DNA from: Liolophura sinensis
Taxonomy: Eukaryota; Mollusca; Polyplacophora; Chitonida; Chitonidae
DNA length: 64,000 bases
Assembly (NCBI RefSeq): GCF_032854445.1
Contig: NC_088301.1
Location: forward strand, 48,913,116-48,977,115
Direction of reading: 5' to 3'
Shown: positions 12,127 to 23,700 of the stretch, piece after piece
How the letters are laid out: every line of letters begins with the position of its first letter
Position numbering within the stretch: the first letter of the stretch is position 1
Notes under the pieces: generated by a model
Told to the model about the DNA's origin: nothing
The model's database searches: none
The model's input: the letters and a program-made list of their open reading frames with translations, nothing else
Made by a program: the position numbers and the translations under genes

Positions 12127-14716
12127 ATGGAAGATAGCGGTTACTATAGTCACAAATCCGGGGAATTTAAGCTATTCTCTTCTGCTAGCAGCAGTAGCAG
12201 CTACCGACGCAGGCTCTTCTCACAGGAGCTCCTCAAGTTAGACTATGAACAGTTGAAGAAGTCGGATAAATTTAAGCATTTGGTGAGTGGATTTCGTGAT
12301 GAGAATGACTTTGAGGAGTTTAAACAAGACCTGAGAGACTTCTGGAAGCTGAAAGAAGATACCTGTGAGGAGTTTGGAAACCAGAACTGCAGCTCCCCTG
12401 AACATATGTTAATGGAGTTCTTCAATAGTGATGAAAACTTCAAGGAGTTTGAAAGGGTGTTTGATGATTTCAAACACCATCGGTTCTATGACTTTGACGA
12501 GTTAAAAAAGCGTCGTAGCCGTGGTGACCCGCGTCTGTCTGAAGATGGCGGAGTTCGTCGCGGAGCAGACAGAGATGAAACTTTCTCTGACTTTTTTGAC
12601 AATGATGAGGACTTCCAAGAGTTTGAGGAAGAATTTGCTAATTTTAAGGTCATGCAGAGACGCTCAAGAGCTCTGGATGATTTTAACAGGCGCTCATGGT
12701 GTGATTTGCGTAGTGATATTAATGCCAGCTGTGATAGGAAGGCAAAAACAGATAATGCCAATGCAAAACAGAGCTTTCCAAAAGATGAAGCACTGAATAA
12801 CCGTTGCCATGGAGATCGTCACCAAAGTTTCTCGACAGCTTCCGAAAAGAATAATGCAAGACAAGAAAGGCCTGAAGATTTAAGACAATTTAAGCAACAA
12901 AGCTCTAGTGATGATAGTCAGTATTACACTTGTCGAGATTTTCCAGAATGCAACTCTGGTAAACTTTCCAGGGAATCAAACTCTGCGTATCCCGCTGGAC
13001 CTGGAAGAAGTCAGCCAATTCCAGATCCACCAAGCTATGATTTTGTGATGCAAAACCGAAAATGTAAGCCAAATGTGAAAAGTCATTCCTGTGATTATGA
13101 TGATCGAAGTGAACAAGATTTCTCAGAGGGTAAAGAGTGGAATCCAAAATCCCACTCAAGAAGTCAATCCTATGACTTTTCACAAAATAGCCAAAACACC
13201 ACAAATGAAGAGATGTTCAATTCTAATTCTAAAAATCGATCCAGTGATTTTTCAAAGGCAACTGATCATAGTTACAGCAGTGCGAATCGCAAGTCTAGCA
13301 CGAGGAGCCATTCTCAGGACATATTTGAGAAGTCAGAGGAGCAGTTTAATAGGCAAAACCAAAAGACTGCTTCAAACGTTTGTAACAGATCACAGTCATA
13401 TGATTTTTCCAAAGTGTCAGAAGAAACTTCTGATTCAAAGAAGTTTAGCTCTAAAAGCCAATCATTTGATTTATCAAATGATTTGAATTATACCAGCAGT
13501 GATAAGAAATCAAGTGCCTTTACAAGAAATGAATTGCATGATTTTTCAGAAAATGTGTCTCAGGAAACTCATAAGGACAGACAGGATTTCAAGTCCCAGG
13601 TTCACTCTTCCAACACATCAAATGATTCAAAATATGAATTCAGTGCTCATGATAAGAAGTCGAACAAAACTTCTAGAAGTCATTCTTACGACTTCTCAGA
13701 ATCTTTGTCAAATGAAAGCACTGATAGCAGTCGGAAGTCAAATAGCAATAGGAAAAGTGAAAGTTTGACTGAAAATTCTAAATTTAAGTACAATGGTTGT
13801 GATCAGAAATCAACGGCGAGGACTACATCTAGAAGTCAATCACAGGACTTCTCAGAAAAGTTGTCTGAGAAAGTTTCAAATGATAGTCGGGCATCAAAAT
13901 TGAACAGGAGCAGTTTTTCAACGGATTCATCTGAATCATCTAAATACGAATACAAGGGAGTAGATAAAAAGGCAAACACTACGTCCAGAAGTCAAGCATA
14001 CAACTATTCAGAGTCTGCCGAGGAGGCACAGACTGACAGAAAGTCGGGTCCCAATGTATATCGCCACTCTTGCGATGCCAGTGACTGTCATGAAACCACT
14101 GCATACAAGGAAAGTAAGACGGAGAAAGGCTGTGCAGTGTCAAAGGAAGCAGGAAAGTCACGGTATTCCGACAGCTTTTGTGATTACTCTCATTTGGGGA
14201 AAAAATACAGTTCCAGAGATCATGCCAAAGGCTCTGTGGGTGATAATTCGTCAAGTGTCTCAGAGGCAGATTTTTATGATTGTTCTGAAGGAGATGGAAG
14301 CAGTAATGAGGATATATACAGGGAAATTTATCATGGGAGCACAGATTTTAGTCAGCGTCACAACCAATATAGCTTTGGCAAGTACAGGCCATCAAAACTG
14401 GCTACACATTTACCAACAGTGTATTCCAGACACTCATCAGATTCTGAAATACACATGGGTGGGACATACCCCAATATAAGATTGGACAGAATCCCTGGGA
14501 GTGAGGGATTAAAGCGAAGGTCTGCTGAGTATTTTCAAAACCAAGTCGAAGATGCATTAGAGGATTACTTATATAACCCTTATTCCGATGTTGGCCCAAA
14601 GGATTATGGACAAAGAAGGTCCAGAAGTGACTACTCTGTATACAACCCTAAAGTGCCTCAGAAAATTGCTTGTGCCAAATGTCTTTCACAGAATTGCCAT
14701 AATCCAGTAGTAAACG
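12127..14716 (+). CDS. RASSF: RASSF coding exon 1: giant serine-rich N-terminal region with tandem repeats
   Basis: An open frame of 863 codons plus one base. The ATG at 12127 is preceded by an in-frame TGA at 12118-12120, so coding in this frame begins here unless an upstream exon is joined downstream of that stop. The donor is AACG|GTAAGT (GT at 14717), phase 1; reading on would stop at 14758-14760. The protein has three regions. Residues about 50-175 carry three spaced acidic/aromatic units (DENDFEEF, DENFKEFERVF, DEDFQEFEEEF). Residues about 318-660 hold around ten degenerate copies of an SRSQSYDFSE-type unit. The tail is basic and aromatic and ends in a small Cys cluster (CAKC at 849-852). 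DSGYYS at residues 3-8 fits a DSGxxS phosphodegron. No known globular domain is recognised. Human RASSF1 and RASSF5 have no counterpart to this exon. Confidence 0.85.
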
Positions 14717-17700
14717 GTAAGTCTGTGTTAAAAAAATATAGAAATACATCTTACAGGTAGTGGTCAAGATATGTGGATTGTATTCAGGTTGTAGGGAAAA
14801 CATTTTTACATATAACTATCAGACCAGACAAGATGGTTGCTGTTCAGAAAGGTATTAGCTCAATACCTGCAAAGGCATTATTTCATGGTGTTTTATTACT
14901 ACATAAAAACAGTACAAAACAATGAACTGTTAGCAAAATATTGATAAATAGAAGTGTGCCTGTTTATATTTTAATTATGGAATATCTGAGCGTGTATTCT
15001 GTAATATACAAGTACATACATACGAACTATTGACATTATCCGTACATACAAACTTAAATTTAAATTCAGCTGTCGTGGTAGTGGGCTTTTTCTCATTAGT
15101 GGTTGGGGAGCAAGTGTATGTCTAAAGTGATAATTTTTTAATAGCTCGCTGGAATGAGACAATAGCAGGTGGCACCTTGACAGTCTGTACATTTTGATAG
15201 TGTGTGTATCCAATGAGATTCTATACATGGTATATTTTACATACAGTTGGTCAAACAAAATGTGTTTTTTTTTTTAGTTTTGAATAGTTTACCTTGCATA
15301 GTTTGGCTGTGGTAATGTGTTATTTTAAGTTCATATACTATGCAGCTCTTACTGCTTCTGTGGCAATCATCATTCTATTCATTGCACACGTTATCTTCAT
15401 TTCTCTTCATATCAGACTTGTTATATAATCCAAGTTTTGACAACTTGACACATTTCATTTTAGTTAAATTTTCAATTTAGTTTGTGTAAAAATTGATAAG
15501 ATGTAGATAAAGCTTCAAACCATGTTTGGCCATTGTTTTTTCTGCTTTCTTTGCATTGGCTGTAAGCATGGTGCAGTTGATATACATTTACGCAAGTCTT
15601 TTACTGGGATAGTGATTGAGTTAGTTGAAGAGCACAAGTAAAAGTACATGTAGCACCTGAACAAGTTGTTTACTAGGAAAGAGGGTTTCTTGGTTGCAAA
15701 TAGAACCTGCTTCAGCAAGATCTGAAATTTCTGTACATGCTGAATAAGTCTCCAATTTTGTATTTAATATAAAGTTTTAATCTATCAGTATCACACAGGT
15801 AAGATTTTAAAAATTACAAGACTACATCTTTATTCCAAGGTCAAGTTCATAACTACAATATGTTACCATGTGACACAGTTGAAAAATTACAATAACATAC
15901 ATCTACACATTCACATACTTCTATAAATACTTTCTGCTTTACACATCTATTTTTATTACTGTCCTGTTAACAGGAGACCTACTGTACATTTATGTAATAC
16001 ATACAGGCATTGGTCCACTAATTTGCATGTTAAATTGGCCTTTTCAAGGTTACTGGACAAGGGTTAAAATCTCATGAACGTTCATGTGTACTCTGCACTT
16101 TTAACTGAGAATATATTTCTGTTATACAGCAAGATAATATTTTGATATAAATAGGCTTGAATGTGCAGACGAATTGATTTCGTTTGACTTGGATTTAACC
16201 CCTCTGGATGTCAAGCAATCATACACCTCATACTGTTACATGTGGCTTTTCAAATTTGCTATGGGCATTGCGCATATACCTGTCTCAAAATAGATGAGAT
16301 TTTGTACACTTGTTATAATTAATTATTTATTTGATTGGTGTTTTACACTCTACTAAAGAATGTTTCACTTAGGACGATGGTGTTCAGCATTATGGTCACA
16401 GGAAACCAGGCAGAATGAGGGAAAACCCACAACCATTGTTGCCAAACATGATGAATCAAATTCAGATTATGTATAAAGTGCATCAGAGCTTTTTATAAAA
16501 TAAAGCCTGCATATGTAGATTAATGAATTTTGCTGGGGATGTCTTAAATTTTCAGCTCTATATTTCTTAACGCTATTACCGGTAGTTTGGCTGAAGAATT
16601 TTTCTAATAGCTTAATATGAGATAAGCCACAGATATTTGAGAGATTAGCGTGGGTGTTCACAGATTACAAGGATATAGGCGAAAAAAAATTTACATGTAT
16701 AAATATATATACATGTATGTTTTGCTCAAGGTAAAGTAGGAAGGGTCATACAGGTGGATGGCACCAAGCTATGTACTTGACTGTGTAGTTCACATTTTGT
16801 GAATCGGTGGGGCGTTAAAAGGAAAGCTATATTTTCACACAGAAAAATAGAACTTGCACTATTTTCCTAGGCTATGAGGACAACTGTGTTAAATGGTTAT
16901 ATTGAGGTAATAACAAGATGTGGTTTGTACAGGTAAAACACTGATCTCAATCTCACTGGTGTACCTAAAGGGTTGTATAGGAAAGGTCACTGGGTAATCT
17001 TGCATTGTTTAGTAGGGAGGTCTGATTCACTGTGACTGTGCTTGTACATGTACACAGAGGATAGGTAGAATCCGGAGTGCTATTATCTGTTTGTCAGACT
17101 GAACCGGAGTGGATTGAATTGATAGGTGAGGAAATGAAAGCAAGGGTTGCATGCTAAAAGTAGGGAGGTCACCTTGTCTGCGTGCCAAACTCTATGTGTA
17201 GTTCTAGTCCCACACGTGATTTCACTATGTGTCATTGTACGCTTTTAAGTTCCTGTATATAATACAAAACTGCTGAAATCAGCTTGACTTAAGGAAAACT
17301 TTCTGAAATGAAACTGAAGTCTCGAAATAGCTTTGATCATTGCTATGTAAAATATAAAGCACATATTCAATCATACTAAAGTCTTAATTTAAATTGATTT
17401 GAGTGCATTGGGCATTGAAGGAGAGGAAGTTTTGTCTACCTTAGCCATGGAAATGCCTGTGGTTTTTGCTTAGTAAAAATGGAATTGTAAGTGATGCATC
17501 TGTGCTGAAGGTTTGTAGGATAGGCTGTGGGTTGCAAAGAAAAGGTACAGGTGACATTGTGGCTTATATTTTTTTACGACACATTTTATAGTATAGGAAA
17601 TGCCACATTTATAAAGAACATATCGGAACAAAATCAGTCCAGAGGCCAGATTGTAAACTTTTTTTACACCTGAATGAACCTGTGTAGAACTTTGAAAGTG

Positions 17701-20700
17701 AAAGTATTAGTATATCAAACTCTACCCATGACAAAAACATGCTTGGTGCTGAATACCATAGATAAAAAATCAATCAATAGGGTTGTGGCTCAGTTGGTTA
17801 GCGCTCTAGTGCAGCAAAATGACCTAGGAGCCTTTCACCAATGCTGTCGAGTTCAAGTCCAGCTCATGCTGTCTTCCTCTCCGGCCGTACGTGGGATGGT
17901 CTGCCAGCAACCTGCGCATGATCGTGGCTCTGCCTGGTTTCCTCCCACCATGATGCTGGTTGCCGTCGTATAAGTGAAATATTCTTGAGTACAGCATATA
18001 ACACCAATCAAATAAAAAAATCAAAAAATCAATACATTTAATTAATGTAAGGTGGCTTTTCCATCTTGCAGCATTATCTTTAATCAAAATTTTAATGGGT
18101 TACATGAAAAGTCAATATGCATGAAAAGCACAGACTGGCGTCAGTCACTGCACAAATTCTGAACAAATAACACTCGACAGTAAGCTCCTAAATTTACATA
18201 TATACACTGGAACACTATTTTTAATTCTCTTTTTTTTTTTGCGTGTGCATGAGATCTGTGGGGTTTTTTTTTTTTTGTAAAAGGTAGATTCTAAGGAGCC
18301 ATTCTCATTTTTACTATGCATTCAGTAAAAACCATAACTCTGTCAACAAAGAGTCTGCAGAGTTCAAAATTATGTTTTTCCATTGCTTGCCTTAGGGCAA
18401 CCCTTAAAAAATCTAATATGCCCTACGGCAACCATGATAGCTAAAACCTGAAGAAATGTAACATGCCTGGGGCATGTGACGTCTGTCATTATTGTTATGA
18501 AAATCAGTCATAATAAGCACTATCAAAAAGACTTTGAACACTGTGTTTCACCTGAAGTTTACCTTTTTTCAAGTAACATATTTGGCTTCGTTTTGATTGA
18601 TTCATCCATCTTTTTGGGCCACATTTTTTGTGAAGTTGAATTTGTTATCAGCAGAACTTATGTATTTGCAACAAATCATCATTTTAAGGACTAGTTCTGA
18701 AAGTGCATTTTTATAGTCAACATTTAAGTGGAAACAGTGATTAGGACATCTGTGCAGTTCAGTACATTTCTGTTCAAGAGTTCACTTTCTTATTTAACGC
18801 AGCCACTTGAAGCTTCATTGCATGTTCATCTGTGCAAGCATGTAAGGTTGTGTAAGATATAACTTTTGTGTAAGATATAGGAACTTGTGGTATCTATCTT
18901 TTTTTGTCTTCTTTCATCTTCCGATCCATGAACATTTAATAGTCCAGCTACCTTTAGAGAAAACTTTCACCAGGAAATGACTAAATATTGCCAAAGTTAG
19001 ATTAAGCCATAATCATTCATTCATTCAAAGAAAACTTTATAAAACCATTTGTTCACTTATAGTTCTTATAGATAAAGTAAGTCTTAATTGTAGGAATATA
19101 TTATTATAATTATCAGAGTCAGAAGCATTATAAATTTGTTGTTTGTGCCTTGTGCCACATACAAGTATATTGTTTATAATTTAATATCATTTTGATGTGT
19201 ATTTTTTTTCTCACATCTATTAATAGCATTCACAGACAACAACTAGCTGTAGAATTACAACTGTATGGTTGGGGAACAGAAATTTACAACTGCCGGTATG
19301 TGTGTACAAGTATTTGTACATTGAAAGGGCATGCATTACTTTTTTTCTCATGCTGCAAATTTCCTCTTGTTTTCAAACTGAAATGCAAGTTTGTAGATCA
19401 AATGCATAAAGTGAATGATGTAGGTGTACAGCAGATACATTTAGCCAGCAATCCTTCTAAGAGAGGTAAAAGATCCAAGGTATAGATGTAAATACAATTT
19501 ATACCAAGTATTACCGCAAAATTTTTCATGGGATTAAGTGTTTCATGCATGGCTTTTAGGCATTATCTTGTTGAAACAAAAAAGAAAGTTGTTTTATTTG
19601 AAAGGTTTAGGTTGTTAGATGTATAAGCTAGACAAGGTAGACAAACATGATTATTGTTGTGCATTTTTCGAAAATGAAATACTGCACTGTTGTTGCTCTT
19701 GCGCGCGTGCCAGTTCATCCTGCAGTAGTCCACTACAAGCACATATCTATATCTATATATAACGATTAACCCTTCCTAGTAGTTCTAATTTTGGTGTTTT
19801 AATAATGCATTGCACAACCTCAGTCTGATTTCATTATGGCAGTCTTAATGTCTTGTATTTACCTGAACTTACGTGACACATTCTTGGTATTTAAAAAAAA
19901 TCTGAAAGGGTCATGAAATAAAGAGGTTTTTTCTTTTTGTTTTCTGATACTGATTAAGTCTTCATGAGTAAGTAATTTGATATGTCAAACAGAAAGAACT
20001 GTAATTTAATACATGTGCAAGTATTATCAGCACTGACTCCATAATGAATGAAAAGCTAATTATGATTATGTTTGTACATTCATGTTTATCAAAATAATAT
20101 TATTATAGGCATGAAATTTAAAATAGAAAAAAGTCAATGAATCACAAGGAGTAAATTTGTGCTGTTTGGTTATATGTGCATTTCATGAAAAAACAAGATT
20201 GGCAAAATCAAATCTTGTTTTCTGTGGATCCTCTGTTAAAAACCTTTTCTCTCTTATTATTGAAATGATCTTTTTAATTGTCCATTTTAACCTGATATTA
20301 AAGCATTTTTATGTAAAATAGTCTTCAGGGTCCAGACATCCAGTATAGGTTAGTCAAAATCTACATACATTTGCATTGTATGTGACCTGTAGCGTATGGT
20401 ATATAAAGTGCCGTCATTTAGCACCCATACGTGTGAAATATGTTATAGATATTATAATAATACACCTACAAAGTTTGTTTAACAGTGGAGAAGATTTTTT
20501 CTGTATCTCTGGTGTTAGATTTTAAGTACCTTTTGGTTTCAAGTTTTGTGATGTGTGTAGGTGTCTTTTTTTTATGTGTACATTTTGTGCGGGATTGATA
20601 TGTAGTTCTCTTTTGGTGATTGCAGATTGTCAGTACACATGCCACCACCGCTGTCGCCCCCTTGTGACATTAGACTGTACAGCTGTGTCCGAAGGTAGCA

Positions 20701-23700
20701 ATGGCTCTACACAGGATGTGGACGAGCATTCAGCAGAGACGTCACTCTCAGAGATGTACAACTGTCAAACATTTCAGTCTGATTACGATGCCTCTCAGTC
20801 ACCAGAAAGCTCACAAAATGTGAGTTGAAGCAGTGCAAAGTCCAACCCGCTTTGAATGTTACTGTGAAACATGATACACTTTTAAAGATGATCAGTACAT
20901 GTTTCTTTTAAAAGCATCTCCCCACGCCGACCACCTCCAAAATACTCCATTAAAACATTTGCATGTCTCAAGTTTTATTCTTTTGAAGAACGAAGTTTAA
21001 GTTTACCCTTAGATTTGTTCACCCATTTCATTGATTCGTTGGGTTGTTATATATGTATCTAGACTTCTGTGTATAAGATATGTCATTTTCCAAATGAGTG
21101 ATCAAAGTCCATTTTTTTTTGTATATAGACGACATTTACATGTATATGTATAATCGTTACATTTACCTTGGGAATATTTCAGAAATGTAAATGTTGCTTC
21201 TTTTTTCTGACATCAAGGATCAAGTTATATGTGAACTTCACTGTGTAATTTGTTTGAAACTTCTACAGATGTTTTCATTCTTCGTTAAGACACCGTTGAT
21301 CAATATTCATAATCAAATGTGTTATTGGTGGTGCATTTTGATTGGCTGTAGGAGGACACAGATTCCGGGTACAGGTCAGGTGGCATCCAAAGCCGACACC
21401 TTACAGAGACAGATCTCGGCACAGACTCGACCCCGATTCCATCAAACGAGAGGAGCTGAGAAAACTCATTGATGCATACTGCGATCAATCACCAAGCTCT
21501 TTCTTCTGTTTTGTAAGTCTATGACTGAACATGCACAAAATTGTAATAAAAAAAAAAAACACAAAAAACATGGTACATTGTATTCTTCAAACCGAAGCAT
21601 AAGCTGAAGAATCAGTGTTGAAAAGGGAGCCAAGGATCCGGATGCTTGTATAAATTCAAATGTAGCTACCAGTTGACAGTCAACTGAATTATATTTATGT
21701 TGTTTGCTAGGCGAAAGCATAAAAGAGTGAAACGGTTTCATTAAAATTTAAATTCTCTGAGTGGATTTTGCTTTGGCAATATCTTGACGCAATGTAAACA
21801 CTTTTTTACTTCCAGATTGGTGACAGTTTGCATTCCCAGGGTTTTATCAGAGTGACCTTAAATCTATTCGACCAATAACAATGTCTCTGGGTGCTCGCCC
21901 ACCATCAATCTACGAAGTGTTGACCAAAGAGCACATTGTAGAACAGAACACCATGTCCATATCCTTTTACATGCCTCGGGATACCATCAAACAGATTCAT
22001 GTGACCAGGTAACCAAGAAAGATTCCTTGCGCATGTAATAATGATGCCTCATGCACAATTCGAATTTAGTTTTTTTTTTTAAAACTACTGATATTCCCCC
22101 CACTCCCACCCCCATTTTCAAATTTTGCCCCCTAAATACATTTAGAGACACAAATTAATGTACGAAGATAATACTTTTGGTGCTTAAACTGACAGGTCTC
22201 CTGTAAGACATCATCCTGCCTTCTGTTAAAACAAACCTGAAAAACACCTTTCAGAGATCAATGAAACTATTAGAATCGAGCAAACTGGTCAACTTTTGGG
22301 TCATTTACCATATTTATCATAGCTAAGAATGAGATTTTCTTGTGAAATTGGTGAAGTTGGGTTGGTATTTTGTGACGATGTCAGCTTTATGTGTCTGAAT
22401 AGTGATGGCTATAAAATTCATACAAGACTTCAGATACCTCTATTGTCCCTGGAGCAGGGTTACAGAATTCTGCAACTCTAGTTTTCAAGAATTAGCCAGC
22501 TTGTCTTGTGTTTTAGGAATATTGTCTTCTTTTTAAATGCTGTACAATGTTGGTTGATGGTATTAAATTGGCCATTCAAGTCAGTGTATTTGTGAAATAG
22601 AAATATTTTGGGACTACATTTATATTTGTTCCTCAGTGCATGGCCAAATCTTTACTTTTCCACTTGCATTTTTGTATAAAGATGATCTGTGGACATGAGA
22701 TTTTTTATGTTTCGAAATTAAACGATTGCCTTCAAATGAGATGGGGTACATGATTCAGGAAGAAATATAGAATATCTGTACAGGTATTGCATCAGTTCAT
22801 TTCATGTGGATATTTACAAGAAAGGAAAAGTTGAACACAACAACAGTACATGTACAAAACAACCTTAAACAATAAATAAGGACAAGTAAATATTTACAGA
22901 GTTATTGAAATCTAATTTATTATATAGCAAAGACCAATGATTTAGAAATGTGTTTTTTCGTGTGTATAGTTCAGAAGCATACATTTACTGACTTGTCAAA
23001 GTTTTATATCAACACACTGTTTCAAAGGGAATTATGTAAGAAGGAAACAGTTCTGTCCCAAATTGATGTCCCTTTGAACCTCAATCTTAGATTTCTGTTT
23101 GCCTCTGTTAAAGGTGTAGTTAATGCCGAAATGTCAGCATATGTAACTCACGTCCACAGATAAGCTTTATTACAAGTATCATAGTTCACATGCTGACACT
23201 TATCAATATTGCTCACCAACCAGAAAAAGCATACTGCATGCCAGGCAAGTACAATGAAAGCTAATTTCCACTGTAATTAAAAAGTACTCCCTAATGTTTG
23301 GCTGGCTGCTTTTTTGATTATTGGTAGAGAAATTGTTTTTCATTGTCAACTGTTGGTGATTAAGATGCATTTCATGATCATTTGTCTCCAAATCATTGTC
23401 TTTTTTTTCGTAAACATCTAAAGCATTTATCATCATTGTGTTTTCAGTGAGAACACAACAAAGGAAGTGGTCACTGCTTTATTGAAGAAGTACAAGATAC
23501 TGGATAACCCAAGGAAGTTTGCTATGTATGCTCAAGAACTGGAGAACGGGAAGATAGGTGAGAAGTCCGACCCCAGTGGGGTGGTTTGGTTCAGATTTAT
23601 TAAGGCATCCTACACTTATAGAAATTAATTATTTGATGAAATAACTAAGGGCTGAATTATTTTTGTTCTGGCTGATAATTAACCAGTAATTCAGTAAGTT

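Larger units (their letters stand above)
14717..20625 (+). other. RASSF intron after exon 1
   Basis: A GTAAGT...TTGCAG intron of 5.9 kb. It contains a reverse SINE fragment (16320-16445) and a full SINE with target-site duplication (17780-18022). I looked for the missing N-terminal half of a C1 domain (H-x-F ... CDxCG) and found no exon-like candidate. Confidence 0.6.

Noticed and set aside
17674-17973. 99-codon plus-strand frame
   Set aside because: It is translation of SINE family A, including its tRNA-like head.
20553-20625. Upstream extension of the C1 exon reading a Cys-rich stretch (CRCLFFMCTFC)
   Set aside because: It lies before a strong acceptor (TTGCAG at 20620-20625) and its Cys spacing does not fit a C1 domain. 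Read as intron.
21342-21430. Alternative frame of the RASSF linker exon starting GGHRFRVQV, resembling the GHRF start of a C1 domain
   Set aside because: It follows rather than precedes the C1 end, needs a different phase from the upstream exon, and has an Arg/His/Pro-rich off-frame look. The EDTDSGYRSG frame is phase-consistent.
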